From CBDFGS01 sp965247255 (lineage in GTDB: Bacteria; Chloroflexota; Dehalococcoidia; Lucifugimonadales; CAUZJF01), in contig CBDFGS010000013.1 of assembly GCA_965247255.1 (NCBI GenBank), forward strand, positions 1 through 64,000: 64,000 bases of DNA, written 5' to 3'. The notes under the pieces are model-generated. The model had not been told where the DNA came from. It saw nothing but the letters and a program-made list of their open reading frames with translations, and did no database searches. This document shows positions 17,116-25,739 of this stretch, in pieces (position 1 is the first letter of the stretch; each line of letters opens with the position of its first letter). The translations under genes and the position numbers were made by a program.

Positions 17116-18651
17116 CTACGTATACCGTATCTCCTCGACCTGCACCGGATACGACCGAACGCCCTCGCGCGCCGGGCCCCGAACGAGCTCGCCGGTCTTC
17201 ACGTTGTACTGGCTACCGTGGCACCCGCATTCGACAACGTCGCCCTCGAAACTGCCTCTCGAGAGGGGGCAGGCCCGGTGAGCGCACTCGTTGTCTACGG
17301 CGAAAAGCTCGCCGTCGACGTTGACCAACAGGGCACTCCTCTCCCCTAGGTCAACCGTCTTCATCTCTCCGGCCCCCAGTTCGTCCTTCGAGCCCGCCTC
17401 TACCCTACCGTCTAGCGTGCCGGCCTCCGCGCGGCCGACGACGCTTGTGAGATCGACGCCGGGGTCCTCCAGCATCGCGTAGTCTTCGATCGCCATCTGA
17501 CTCTTTATGATCTCAGTGCAGGCGTCCATGTCCTCGCTGCGATTCAGCATTAACGCAGCCGTGATCTTGCCGCCTTGGCTATAGAAGGCGCTAAGCTTCT
17601 TGTTGTCGTACCTGCGGACGCTTAGCTTGTCGAACGTTGGGGCGTGCCCGAGATAGTCGAGCCATACGTCGAAGATGCTGGAGAAGAAGTAAGGCACCTC
17701 GTCGAAGGGCTTTGCCTCCCCCAGCATGTTCGAGGCCGCCGTCGCCCCTTGGGCGCCTGCAACCTCCCAGTGCTCTATGCGCACGTGAGTGTCGGAGAAA
17801 GGGCTGAGGTAGCTAGCGATGTCCCCCGCCGCGAATATTCCAGACTCGCTCGTCTCGAGGTACTCGTTGGTCAGCACGCCGTTGTCGACCTCAAGCCCCG
17901 CGGACTCGGCGAGGGCAGTCTCAGGCTCTACCCCGATGCCGACGAGAACAAGATCGCAGGGGATAACCCGGCCGTCTTGAGTCAAGACCCTCTCGGCGCG
18001 CCCATCTCCCTCGATGCGGTCCGGGCGCGTTGACTTCACGACGGTCACGCCCCCACTCTCCAAGTGATCGTGAATGACCCGTCCCATCTCTTCGCCGAAG
18101 TAGTTTGCCCACAAGGTTTCGCCACTGGCGACGATGGTCGCCTCGACGCCCAGCTGGGTCAGCGATGCGGCGACCTCTACACCGATGAAGCCGCCACCGA
18201 TGATCACCGCGCGCTTGCCCCGTTCAGCCTGTCCCCGCAGCGCCTCAGAGTCGGCCAGGGAGCGCAGGTAGTAGACACCCGGCAGGCCCGCTCCAGGAAC
18301 ACGTAAACGGCGGACGGACGCCCCCGTAGCGAGCAGCAGCTTGCCGAATCGTAAATCCTCTCCCGAGTCCAGGGTCACCGTTCGGTTGATCGTGTCCAGG
18401 CTGGCCGCTCGGGCGCCGGTCATGATCTGGACTCTGTTGTCTTCGTAGAACGACTCGGGGCGCAGAGACAACTGGTCGCGTTCCCGCTCGCCACGCAGGA
18501 ACTCTTTGCTGAGCATGTACCGGGAGTAGGGGCGCTCCTGCTCGGCGGATACGATCAGCACATCGCCTTCGGCCCCCGATTCTCGTATCGTAGCCGCAGC
18601 AGACAGACCTGCGTGTCCACCGCCTGCGATCAGGAAATCGACGTGTCGCAT
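17116..18651 (-). CDS. FAD/NAD(P)-dependent oxidoreductase with C-terminal Rieske domain
   Basis: Protein of 511 residues. The first two thirds are a two-dinucleotide-fold flavoprotein with GGGHAG (about 10-15) for FAD, GGGFIG (about 151-156) for NAD(P)H, and FAAGD before the FAD-binding end. This is similar to ferredoxin or rubredoxin reductases of dioxygenase systems. The last 110 residues are a Rieske [2Fe-2S] domain with ligands C456-x-H458 and C475-x2-H478 (CAH and CGCH). The fusion would pass electrons from NAD(P)H through FAD to an iron-sulfur centre; the acceptor is not in the window. ATG has ggag just upstream. Confidence 0.9.
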   Translation of the reverse strand: MRHVDFLIAGGGHAGLSAAATIRESGAEGDVLIVSAEQERPYSRYMLSKEFLRGERERDQLSLRPESFYEDNRVQIMTGARAASLDTINRTVTLDSGEDLRFGKLLLATGASVRRLRVPGAGLPGVYYLRSLADSEALRGQAERGKRAVIIGGGFIGVEVAASLTQLGVEATIVASGETLWANYFGEEMGRVIHDHLESGGVTVVKSTRPDRIEGDGRAERVLTQDGRVIPCDLVLVGIGVEPETALAESAGLEVDNGVLTNEYLETSESGIFAAGDIASYLSPFSDTHVRIEHWEVAGAQGATAASNMLGEAKPFDEVPYFFSSIFDVWLDYLGHAPTFDKLSVRRYDNKKLSAFYSQGGKITAALMLNRSEDMDACTEIIKSQMAIEDYAMLEDPGVDLTSVVGRAEAGTLDGRVEAGSKDELGAGEMKTVDLGERSALLVNVDGELFAVDNECAHRACPLSRGSFEGDVVECGCHGSQYNVKTGELVRGPAREGVRSYPVQVEEIRYT

Positions 18652-18761
18652 ATCGCTCCAGTTCTCCTATTGGCCAACCCTTCCACCTGTGGTTGAAGAG
18701 CCCCCGAGGGACCCTAACCTGATCGTCGGGGGCAGTGCGAATGATGTCGCCGGATGCGACG

Positions 18762-18805
18762 ACCCCACCCCAGATTCCTCGTCGGCGACGACTCGGAATA
18801 ACAGG
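18762..18805. repeat. Dispersed repeat, family 2 copy 1 (divergent)
   Basis: gaccccaccccagattcctc and the following gtcg/actcgga/taacagg match, less exactly, the unit found at 41325, 41967, 47799 and 52909 (CCCCACCCCAGATGCTTCGT then CGGGACTCCTCAGCATGACA). It lies in a 241-bp gap between two genes on the minus strand. Confidence 0.5.
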
Positions 18806-18892
18806 ACGAAAGGGTTGCTCGCAATGTGAGGGCTGCGGGAGAGCCCGCCCTTCGCTCGGTCGTCCCGAGTCCCCCAGAGGGACCTCGGCTAC

Positions 18893-21085
18893 CTAGCTCC
18901 CGTCCTTATACTCTACCGTCAACACCGGCCGGTTGGCCGCAACGCTGTTCTCCTTGCTTTCAAATCGCTTGGCGGTCTGTTCCTGAGTCTCGTTGCCAAG
19001 GAGGACCCACCCGAAGTTGGTCGAGGGGTCGTCCAGCCACCCCTGCACGTCTCCCACCATCAGGTCGGAGCTCCAGGTGTAGAACGCGGCGGCACCGACG
19101 CTCGCCTCTCCACTGGGCGTCGGTGCGAAATCGCCGCCCGCGACCGCCCAACCAACCGTATTGAAGAACGCGTGGACCCACGTTGCGTCTCCGGTGGTCG
19201 CCGCCACGCCGCCGCCGCCCCCGCTGGAGGTCCCGTCGGTTGCGCCTGCCGAAGCGCCCTCACCCCAATCGGCCGCCAGCCTGTGGAGCCGGACGCTTTC
19301 CGCTCCAGCCTGGCTCCTGGACATGTGAAGCCTCAGGCTGACGCTCGTGATCTTCGATCCCGCGGGGACACTGGCGGCGACGTCGAATGCGATGACGCCA
19401 CGGCGAGTCGCGCCGCTGTTCGTGTTCCCCGCGAAGATGTGCTGCCCTGCGCCGCTGCTCGTGGAGCCATCCTCGGTCTGATAGAGCGTGTTGTCCTTGC
19501 TCGGGCCTATTGCCGCGCTCTGCACCGTCACCGCGGGCGTAGCCGTCGGCGCGACGGTGGCCGTCGGTGTGGCGGTGGCAGTGGCCGGCAGCGGGGTCGC
19601 TGCCGCGGTGGCGGTGGGTGTCGGCGGCGTTGCTCCCGCTGGAGCGGATGTCGCGGTGGCCGAAGGCGGCTGTGGAGTGGTCCCAGGACTTGGCGTTTGG
19701 GTCGGCGGTGTCGGCGTGCGTGTCGGAGGTACCGTCGCTATCGGTGATGGAGTTGCCGTCGCAGCCGGCGTCACTGTAGAGGTGGGCAGCGGCGCGGGAG
19801 CAGCAGAGGACGCCGTCGGCGAGGGCGGCGGCGGAGTCGCGGGCGCGGTCGGGACCGGACCGAGCTGCGACGCAGGCGCCACCGTAATCGACCCGGCCAT
19901 ACCCACGTTTCCTTTGTCGCCGTGGAACCGGCAGAAGTACGGGAACTTCCCTACCTCATCGAATGTAAACGTGAAAGTGTCGCCTTTGCTCATCGACCCG
20001 GACTTGAACAAGTCGTTGTCCGATGTGACGGTGTGCTTGGGGGCCTCATTGTTGACCCACACTACGGTCCATCCCTCACCGATCGTTACATCCCTGCCGG
20101 TGTACACGAACTTGTCTATCACCACGTTTACAGTGCTCGGCTCGTCTTTGGTCCCCGGCACCACCGGCGCAACGATGGTCATGGCTTCGATGCCCTCTTC
20201 CGCGGCCCTGGTCTCGATCTGAGCGATCAGTTCCTCGCCAACGCGCTTGGCCTTCGCTACCGAGTCTGCTCCCAGGCCCCCCATTGAAAGCAGGTCCGAG
20301 GACTCGAAGACCCTCAGGGCGTTGGCGTTTACCTCTACCGCAAGCGCGCTAGCCGTCTCGACCAGCGACGCCAGAGTGGAGTCGGACGTAGCGTCCCCGA
20401 CGTCTAGGAGGTAGGCTACGAGGCCGGTCCCGTCGCCGGGGTCTTCGATGGTGCCGTCGCCGTCTATGTCTCCGTAGTTAATGCCATTGCGGCCCTCAAT
20501 TAGCAAGACCAGGTGCTCGGCATGCCGCCGGGCGCTCTCGAGGTTGCTCCGCGAGATGGCCCGCTCTAGCTCAGCGGCGTGCACGACCAGGTCGTCGCTG
20601 GCAAGGCGCAGCTGGGCCAGCGGCGCGGTTGGACTGACCGCTTGCGTGCGCAGGTAGCGGAAGTAGTAGACCCCGAATCCCAGCAGCGCGACAGCGGTCC
20701 ACAACGCCAGGGTCGAGCGCATCAGCAGCTTGAAGTTGCGTATTCGGAGCCGCTGCGGTATGAGCTGCGTGCGCATACGAAGGATCAGATAAATCCCCGA
20801 CACCTCGGCTACCAGCCCGAGGGAGCCGTGGATGATCATTAGCTGGGCGACGGCGCCCGCGGTCGTCCGTCCAGCGACGACGTAGTTATAGAAGCTGGTG
20901 GTCATTACGAAAGCGATGAAGAACAGCTGCGCCAGCACAACGGTGGTCTGCATGTTCTTGTGCTTCGTTCGCTGCCTGGTACGGGCGAAATAGAAGCCGA
21001 CCCACAGCCCTGCCAGCATGAGAATCTGGGCCACCACATTCAGGTCGGCTGCAAAGCGCGTCCCAAACAAGGCTTGCATGCTCAT
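18893..21085 (-). CDS. Membrane protein: DUF420-like helices, cupredoxin, DNRLRE domain
   Basis: Protein of 730 residues with an unusual architecture. Four N-terminal membrane helices (about 15-35, 48-68, 80-102, 125-147) resemble DUF420 proteins. An outer loop contains an EF-hand-like DIDGDGTIEDPGDG (about 208-222). A cupredoxin domain (about 315-405) has the type-1 copper ligands His (PKHTV), Cys and His (FCRFHG) and Met (VGMAG). A Pro/Thr/Ala-rich linker (about 410-515) leads to a C-terminal DNRLRE-type beta domain (about 520-725) ending in KRFESKEN and RPVLTVEY. It is likely membrane-anchored with the copper and beta domains outside, in electron transfer or surface attachment. Confidence 0.85.
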   Translation of the reverse strand: MSMQALFGTRFAADLNVVAQILMLAGLWVGFYFARTRQRTKHKNMQTTVVLAQLFFIAFVMTTSFYNYVVAGRTTAGAVAQLMIIHGSLGLVAEVSGIYLILRMRTQLIPQRLRIRNFKLLMRSTLALWTAVALLGFGVYYFRYLRTQAVSPTAPLAQLRLASDDLVVHAAELERAISRSNLESARRHAEHLVLLIEGRNGINYGDIDGDGTIEDPGDGTGLVAYLLDVGDATSDSTLASLVETASALAVEVNANALRVFESSDLLSMGGLGADSVAKAKRVGEELIAQIETRAAEEGIEAMTIVAPVVPGTKDEPSTVNVVIDKFVYTGRDVTIGEGWTVVWVNNEAPKHTVTSDNDLFKSGSMSKGDTFTFTFDEVGKFPYFCRFHGDKGNVGMAGSITVAPASQLGPVPTAPATPPPPSPTASSAAPAPLPTSTVTPAATATPSPIATVPPTRTPTPPTQTPSPGTTPQPPSATATSAPAGATPPTPTATAAATPLPATATATPTATVAPTATPAVTVQSAAIGPSKDNTLYQTEDGSTSSGAGQHIFAGNTNSGATRRGVIAFDVAASVPAGSKITSVSLRLHMSRSQAGAESVRLHRLAADWGEGASAGATDGTSSGGGGGVAATTGDATWVHAFFNTVGWAVAGGDFAPTPSGEASVGAAAFYTWSSDLMVGDVQGWLDDPSTNFGWVLLGNETQEQTAKRFESKENSVAANRPVLTVEYKDGS

Positions 21086-21313
21086 TCTCTGCGCCTCAAA
21101 CGATCAGTCTCGTCACGTTATCTGGTGAGTGTCAGCGACCGGCTAAGGATAAGCTCTGTCGATGTTTAACGGAACCCCTGCTCTTCAGGGAAAATCGCCG
21201 ATTCGCTGCTACGATGACGCCCCCTCGACCGCGCACCGGCGCATCTCCTGCCGACTGCACAGCGCCTCTAGATGAGCTAGGATCGCCGACACGTTCACGC
21301 GGAGGTTGCTGAT

Positions 21314-22141
21314 TTGACCACCCGAATGAGCCCCGACCAGACGCCCGGCGGCTGGGATGATGTAGTCCCGACCTACGAGCGAGCGGCGGAATCCCTGACC
21401 GGCCAATATGTGGAGCGCGTCCTGACGATGGCCGGAGTCGGCCAGGGTAGGCGGGTCTTGGACGTTGCCGCCGGCCCAGGCGCGTTGACGCTGGCCGCTG
21501 CCCGCAAAGGCGCTGAGGTTCTGGGCTCGGACTTTGCGCCCAAGATGGTTGAACGGCTGGCTCAGCGAGCAGCGGAATCCGGGATGTCGAACGTGACCAC
21601 TCAGGTAATGGACGGGCAGGCCCTCGACGCTGAAGATGGTTCCTTCGACGCAGTGTGCTCTAACTTCGGGGTCATCTTCTTCCCGGAACCTGAACGTGGG
21701 TTCAGGGAGATGTGGCGCGTCCTCAGGCCGGGCGGCAAAGCGGCGGTCACGGCCTGGTCTTCGTTGGAACGCTTGGAGCCGATGAAGCTGGTGGCGGATG
21801 CTATCAGGCGGGCTGTTCCCGACTTCAAGCCGGCGGGACCGCCCGTCTGGCTACAGTTCCAGGACTCATCCGTACTAACCCAGAGCCTGGAACGAGCAGG
21901 TTTCCAGAGCGTGCAGGTCGAAACCGTTCCGGGCTCTTGGAGCCTCCCCTCGATCGCCTGGGTCCAGGACAATCTGCTAGGCATGGCGCCCGCTATTCAA
22001 GCAATGTTCGAGGGGACCTCGCCGCAGCAAAAAGAGGATGTACTGGACCAAATCGGCGAGATGCTCGCTGAACGGTTCGGGGAATCCTCGCCGACTTTGG
22101 CGGTCGAGGCGCACATCGCCGTGGGCACTAAGGGCGGTTAG
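21314..22141 (+). CDS. Class I SAM-dependent methyltransferase (UbiE-like)
   Basis: Soluble enzyme of 275 residues that transfers a methyl group from S-adenosylmethionine. The Rossmann motif I is VLDVAAGPG (about 46-54), motif II includes LGSDFAPKMV, and a post-motif segment FPEPERGFREMWRVLRPGGK is typical of UbiE/COQ5-like enzymes. The TTG at 21314 is chosen because ggagg lies eight bases upstream; an ATG four codons later is an alternative. The substrate is unknown and the neighbours give no pathway clue. A GC-rich hairpin follows the stop. Confidence 0.88.
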   Translation: MTTRMSPDQTPGGWDDVVPTYERAAESLTGQYVERVLTMAGVGQGRRVLDVAAGPGALTLAAARKGAEVLGSDFAPKMVERLAQRAAESGMSNVTTQVMDGQALDAEDGSFDAVCSNFGVIFFPEPERGFREMWRVLRPGGKAAVTAWSSLERLEPMKLVADAIRRAVPDFKPAGPPVWLQFQDSSVLTQSLERAGFQSVQVETVPGSWSLPSIAWVQDNLLGMAPAIQAMFEGTSPQQKEDVLDQIGEMLAERFGESSPTLAVEAHIAVGTKGG

Positions 22142-22190
22142 GAAACACCCTATCGCGGGGATAGATTCGCAGGCGCCGGGATCTTATCCC

Positions 22191-22218
22191 ACCGTGGGGG
22201 CGCCCCCGCGTGGGCGCC
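22191..22218. repeat. GC-rich palindromic repeat, family 1 copy 3
   Basis: accgtgggggcgcccccgcg then tgggcgcc; arms ggcgccc/gggcgcc. Located between convergent genes, as for copy 2. Confidence 0.65.
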
Positions 22219-22237
22219 CTCTGCCCGGCGGCAAGTG

Positions 22238-23389
22238 CTAGCTCTCCCGTACGTGTATCGTCATCGCCTCGCGGTACCAGTCAGCGCCGAAAACGTCCTT
22301 CTTGTAGTTCCAGCGATTCCTCTGGGGGTGCATGACGATGCTGCGGTCTTCGATGGGCAGCGCGACCCGGGCGCCGTCCTGGCGGGCCGATTCTCGGAGC
22401 GCGATGGAGATCTCCAGCGCATGGCGTAGGTCGTCGCCGGTGGTAATCTCGAGCTGTTTTCCTTCGTCGAGGCATTCGACGATGTGGTTGATGCTCTCCC
22501 GCATGACCTCGCCGGTATCCCGCCAGCCTTCAGCGTCGTACCCTCTCTCGCCGACACGTTGCGGCTTGAAGACGCCCTCGACCTCAACCAAATCAGTCAT
22601 CTTCGTTGGATCGGGGCCCGGCGCGGATTTCCACAGCCGCAGGCCCAAACCCGTGTTGTTGTAGTTGGTGATAAGGCCGTCTGTCCCGTGGACGTCCATG
22701 CCCCGCCATGACAAACTGCCGTAGCCGCTGAAGCAATCGATACCGTTCTTGAAACGGATATGGCCCCCGAACTCACCGTACCAGGGCTCGCCGTCGCCAA
22801 AGTCATCCTCGTGCTCGGCGAAAGGGTCGTTCTCCACAAACCCGGTGACGAAGTCGACGTCGGACTTGTTCGCGAATTTTCTCGCCAGGTTGAGCCCGTG
22901 AGTGCCCACCTGCTTGTTTGTGTTGTACAGGTTGATCCTGACGACGTCGCCGATCTCACCGCTCGCGGCAAGCTCGTACGCCTTCCTGTAGTCGGGGTGG
23001 CTCGATACCACCAGTCCGGCGGCCAGTAGGACGCCACGAGAACGGCACTCCTCGACCATGCGGTCCGCGTCCGACAGCATCCCGGCGAGCGGCTTCTCGC
23101 AGAAGACGGCCTTGACCCCGGCCCGCGCGGACGCCACCACGGCGTCGGCATTCGCCTTAACAGGGAGCACCGGCGCTGAGATATCCAGCTCTTCCTTCGC
23201 GAACATCTCGTCGAAGGTGCTGTACCCGGGCACATCGAAGCGCCGGCAGAACAGCTCCAGGTTCTCCTCGTCGCTGTCGGCCACCGCTGCCACTTCTGTC
23301 CTAGGGTGCACATGGTACGCACGGGCGTGGATTGTCCCCTGCCTGCCGCCGCCGATGATCCCGACTCGGTATACGGGTTGGTCGCTCAT
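22238..23389 (-). CDS. Gfo/Idh/MocA-family oxidoreductase
   Basis: NAD(P)-dependent sugar or inositol dehydrogenase of 383 residues. The N-terminal Rossmann fold has GIIGGGRQG (about 9-17), an acidic residue after strand 2 (AVADSDEEN) that favours NAD, and the family CEKPLAG motif (about 96-102). The C-terminal domain follows with the expected beta sheet. ATG has ggagcaaag just upstream. The next gene in the same direction upstream is a xylose-isomerase-like epimerase, a common partner in sugar or cyclitol catabolism. The exact substrate cannot be inferred. Confidence 0.92.
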   Translation of the reverse strand: MSDQPVYRVGIIGGGRQGTIHARAYHVHPRTEVAAVADSDEENLELFCRRFDVPGYSTFDEMFAKEELDISAPVLPVKANADAVVASARAGVKAVFCEKPLAGMLSDADRMVEECRSRGVLLAAGLVVSSHPDYRKAYELAASGEIGDVVRINLYNTNKQVGTHGLNLARKFANKSDVDFVTGFVENDPFAEHEDDFGDGEPWYGEFGGHIRFKNGIDCFSGYGSLSWRGMDVHGTDGLITNYNNTGLGLRLWKSAPGPDPTKMTDLVEVEGVFKPQRVGERGYDAEGWRDTGEVMRESINHIVECLDEGKQLEITTGDDLRHALEISIALRESARQDGARVALPIEDRSIVMHPQRNRWNYKKDVFGADWYREAMTIHVRES

Positions 23390-23544
23390 CTTTGCTCCTT
23401 CTGCCTGTCTGTGTCTGGCTATTGATTCAGTTTACATCCGCGTTTGTGGCGGTAGCTGCTCTCTCTTGCGTCCCTCCCGCCGCCGGGAGAGAGATTGAGA
23501 GCCTGCGCTGAGCCCGCCGAAGTGTGAGGGCTGTCAGGCGGAGC

Positions 23545-24381
23545 CTACGATGTCGCAAGCATCTGTCGAAGGTGGGCAGTCCCCAATCTGATGGCCTCGA
23601 AATCGTCGCAGTCCGAGTAGCGCTGGCCCTCGTAGACCATGGAGAGGACCCCGTTGTAACCGACCCCGTTTAGTAGCCTCAGGACGCGCTCGTAGTCGAC
23701 GTACTCCTCTCGTCCGGTGTCGATCTTGTGTATCTTGGCGCGGACGTAGGCGGCCTTGGACACCACCTGCTCCATGTAGTCGTAGATCGCCTCGTTCGGC
23801 TGGAAATCGCCGCCCATCCCCGTGCCGTAGTCGGGCCACCACTGGCCCGTGTCCATGATGTGAGTGACGTTATCGCGGTCGGTGTCTCTCAGGATACGAA
23901 GGATGTCCTGGCCCCTTGGCCTCGCGGGCGGCCCGTGGTTCTGGACGCCTAGCGAGACCGCCTTCCCGGCTGCGTAGTCGGCCACCTCTTGGAACGACCG
24001 AATGGTGTCGGACCACGTGGCCTCAGGGTCCGGGTCGTCGTCTTTGGGCCGGCCTCCCATGAGCCGGATCATAGGGGCGCCCAGCGTCACCGCAATGTCG
24101 ACGTCGCCTTTTGCCTTCTCGATCTTTGCCCGCAGCTCCTCTTCAGTCCCGACGAAGCCGCCCCCGGACCCGAGGTACCCAATGGGCAGGCCGAGCTTTA
24201 GGCACAATAACTTGATGCGACGCAGGTAGTCGAGATCGTGTGAGATGAACCCCTTTCCCAGGTGGAAGTCCACTACGTCGAGTCTCAGGTCATAGGCGAA
24301 GCGCACGAACTTCTCGATCTCTACAAACCCGCCTTCGCTGCTCTCGTCCTGAAGTACGCCGTAACACCCGAGCTTGATCAT
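23545..24381 (-). CDS. Sugar phosphate isomerase/epimerase (xylose-isomerase-like TIM barrel)
   Basis: Protein of 278 residues of the AP-endonuclease-2/xylose-isomerase-like superfamily. Metal-binding positions are visible at strand ends: VVDFHLGKGF (His), VQNHGPPA (His), ITHIMDTGQW (Asp), AKIHKIDTGRE and a late Glu (SMVYEGQ). Family members isomerise or epimerise ketoses with a divalent metal. It precedes the Gfo/Idh gene by 155 bp on the same strand, and they may be co-transcribed. ATG is preceded by gaggag. Confidence 0.88.
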   Translation of the reverse strand: MIKLGCYGVLQDESSEGGFVEIEKFVRFAYDLRLDVVDFHLGKGFISHDLDYLRRIKLLCLKLGLPIGYLGSGGGFVGTEEELRAKIEKAKGDVDIAVTLGAPMIRLMGGRPKDDDPDPEATWSDTIRSFQEVADYAAGKAVSLGVQNHGPPARPRGQDILRILRDTDRDNVTHIMDTGQWWPDYGTGMGGDFQPNEAIYDYMEQVVSKAAYVRAKIHKIDTGREEYVDYERVLRLLNGVGYNGVLSMVYEGQRYSDCDDFEAIRLGTAHLRQMLATS

Positions 24382-24575
24382 GGCGCTCCTCTACAGAAGG
24401 TTCTTCCCGAGTCTTTCGTGGGCGCGTGTAGTATACGCCCTCGGTCCCAGGGCGGCACCACCCGCGGCCCGCCTTCTCGAGATATCGAGACCCAAGCGAT
24501 ACAAGAGGCGGAACAAACCCGCCCCGCTATCCGTCATAACCATGAGGGGATAAACTCATACAGGTGGGAGCCACA

Positions 24576-25478
24576 ATGCTGAACTTCAAAGGACACGTCA
24601 TCGCAACGCTTGCAGCCAGTATCACGTTAATGGTTCTCGTCGCGTGTTCTGGAGGCGCTAACGCCGTCGATTCCGGGGATGGTCCAGGCCCGGCCCGCCC
24701 GCCCGTCGTAGGGGCTGGCCCGAGTGTCAGCCCTTCCCCCGCGGAGCCGGTGCGGACCCCCACGGAAATCCGCATGGTCGAAGTGCTCGCCCCAATTCTC
24801 AGCGCTGACGTCCTGACCGCGGAGTCGTTTCCGCCACAGTACTTCCTGGAAATTCAGTCCAGTCTCCCCAATGGGTGCTTCGAGTTCGACGCGTACGACG
24901 TCGGGCGAGACGGCGGGACCATCAAAGTCAAAGTGACGAACCTGAAGCCCGCGGACGAAAACATCGCTTGCACCGATCAGTTGCGCACCGTGAAGACCAG
25001 CGTGCGCCTGGGCAGTGGGGCGGACTTCGATGACGGCACGAAGTACACCGTGCTGGTCAACGACTTCTCCACGACGTTCGTCACCCAGGGAGTCGCGCCG
25101 CCCGCCGATCAGGTCGCCGCTACGCTCGGGAGCCCGTTCCAGCTGAAGGTCGGCCAGACCGCGCTGATAGGCCGCCAGGGACCCCATATGGAGTTCGTGG
25201 AGATTGTCGAAGACTCGCGATGTGCCACCGGGCTGACCTGCATCTGGGCCGGACGGGCGCGTGTCCGGATCAAGGTCTCCAGCCCAGGCGACGTGTTGGG
25301 TTTCGGCACGCGAGATCTCACGCTGGAGGCAGGGATGATCGACGCGGATGCGGACACGCTATCGGGCGCTTCGGAGAAGTACGTCTTCGAGCTGTCCGCT
25401 CTGGACCCCTACCCGGCGGTTGGCGCCTCGCAGCCACCCGACTACACGGCCACCCTCGTCGTTTCCAAAGCTGAATAG
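24576..25478 (+). CDS. Lipoprotein of unknown function
   Basis: Exported lipoprotein of 300 residues with lipobox LVAC (Cys24) followed by a Ser/Pro/Gly-rich stretch. Two beta-rich parts follow: about 75-165 (with CFEFDAYDV and paired Cys) and about 185-295 (with MEFVEIVEDSRCATGLTCIWAGRARV). The second resembles small domains found in other exported lipoproteins. I do not recognise a named family. ATG at 24576 is chosen over an in-frame GTG at 24564 because gtgggag then serves as Shine-Dalgarno five bases away. It is convergent with the hydrolase gene at 25740. Confidence 0.75.
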   Translation: MLNFKGHVIATLAASITLMVLVACSGGANAVDSGDGPGPARPPVVGAGPSVSPSPAEPVRTPTEIRMVEVLAPILSADVLTAESFPPQYFLEIQSSLPNGCFEFDAYDVGRDGGTIKVKVTNLKPADENIACTDQLRTVKTSVRLGSGADFDDGTKYTVLVNDFSTTFVTQGVAPPADQVAATLGSPFQLKVGQTALIGRQGPHMEFVEIVEDSRCATGLTCIWAGRARVRIKVSSPGDVLGFGTRDLTLEAGMIDADADTLSGASEKYVFELSALDPYPAVGASQPPDYTATLVVSKAE

Positions 25479-25574
25479 CGGGAACGGTAGGATTCTGGTC
25501 TCCCGCAGGGTCATTCCGATTCCCCCTGTTGCTTCACGAAAAATTGACTCGAGATGAAAGCACGTTCAACGCCT

Positions 25575-25699
25575 CCTCTCCCTCAGGGAGAGGATTGAGG
25601 TGAGGGCGACTGCGACCGAAGGCCGCAAAGCCTATGAGAGCGGTAGGCAGAGGTGAAGTGATCCCCCTCAACCTAGCCTTCTCCCGCCAGGGGAGAAGG
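25575..25699. terminator. Two hairpins between convergent genes
   Basis: cctctccct/agggagagg (25575-25593) and ccttctccc/ggggagaagg (25677-25699) are strong stem-loops in the 261-bp gap between two converging genes. Such light hairpins often act as terminators, and similar units recur at 30063 and 30151, so they may also be dispersed repeats. Confidence 0.5.
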
Positions 25700-25739
25700 G
25701 ATTCAGATTGCCCCCCGCGGAGCAACGCGCCTCCGAGAC

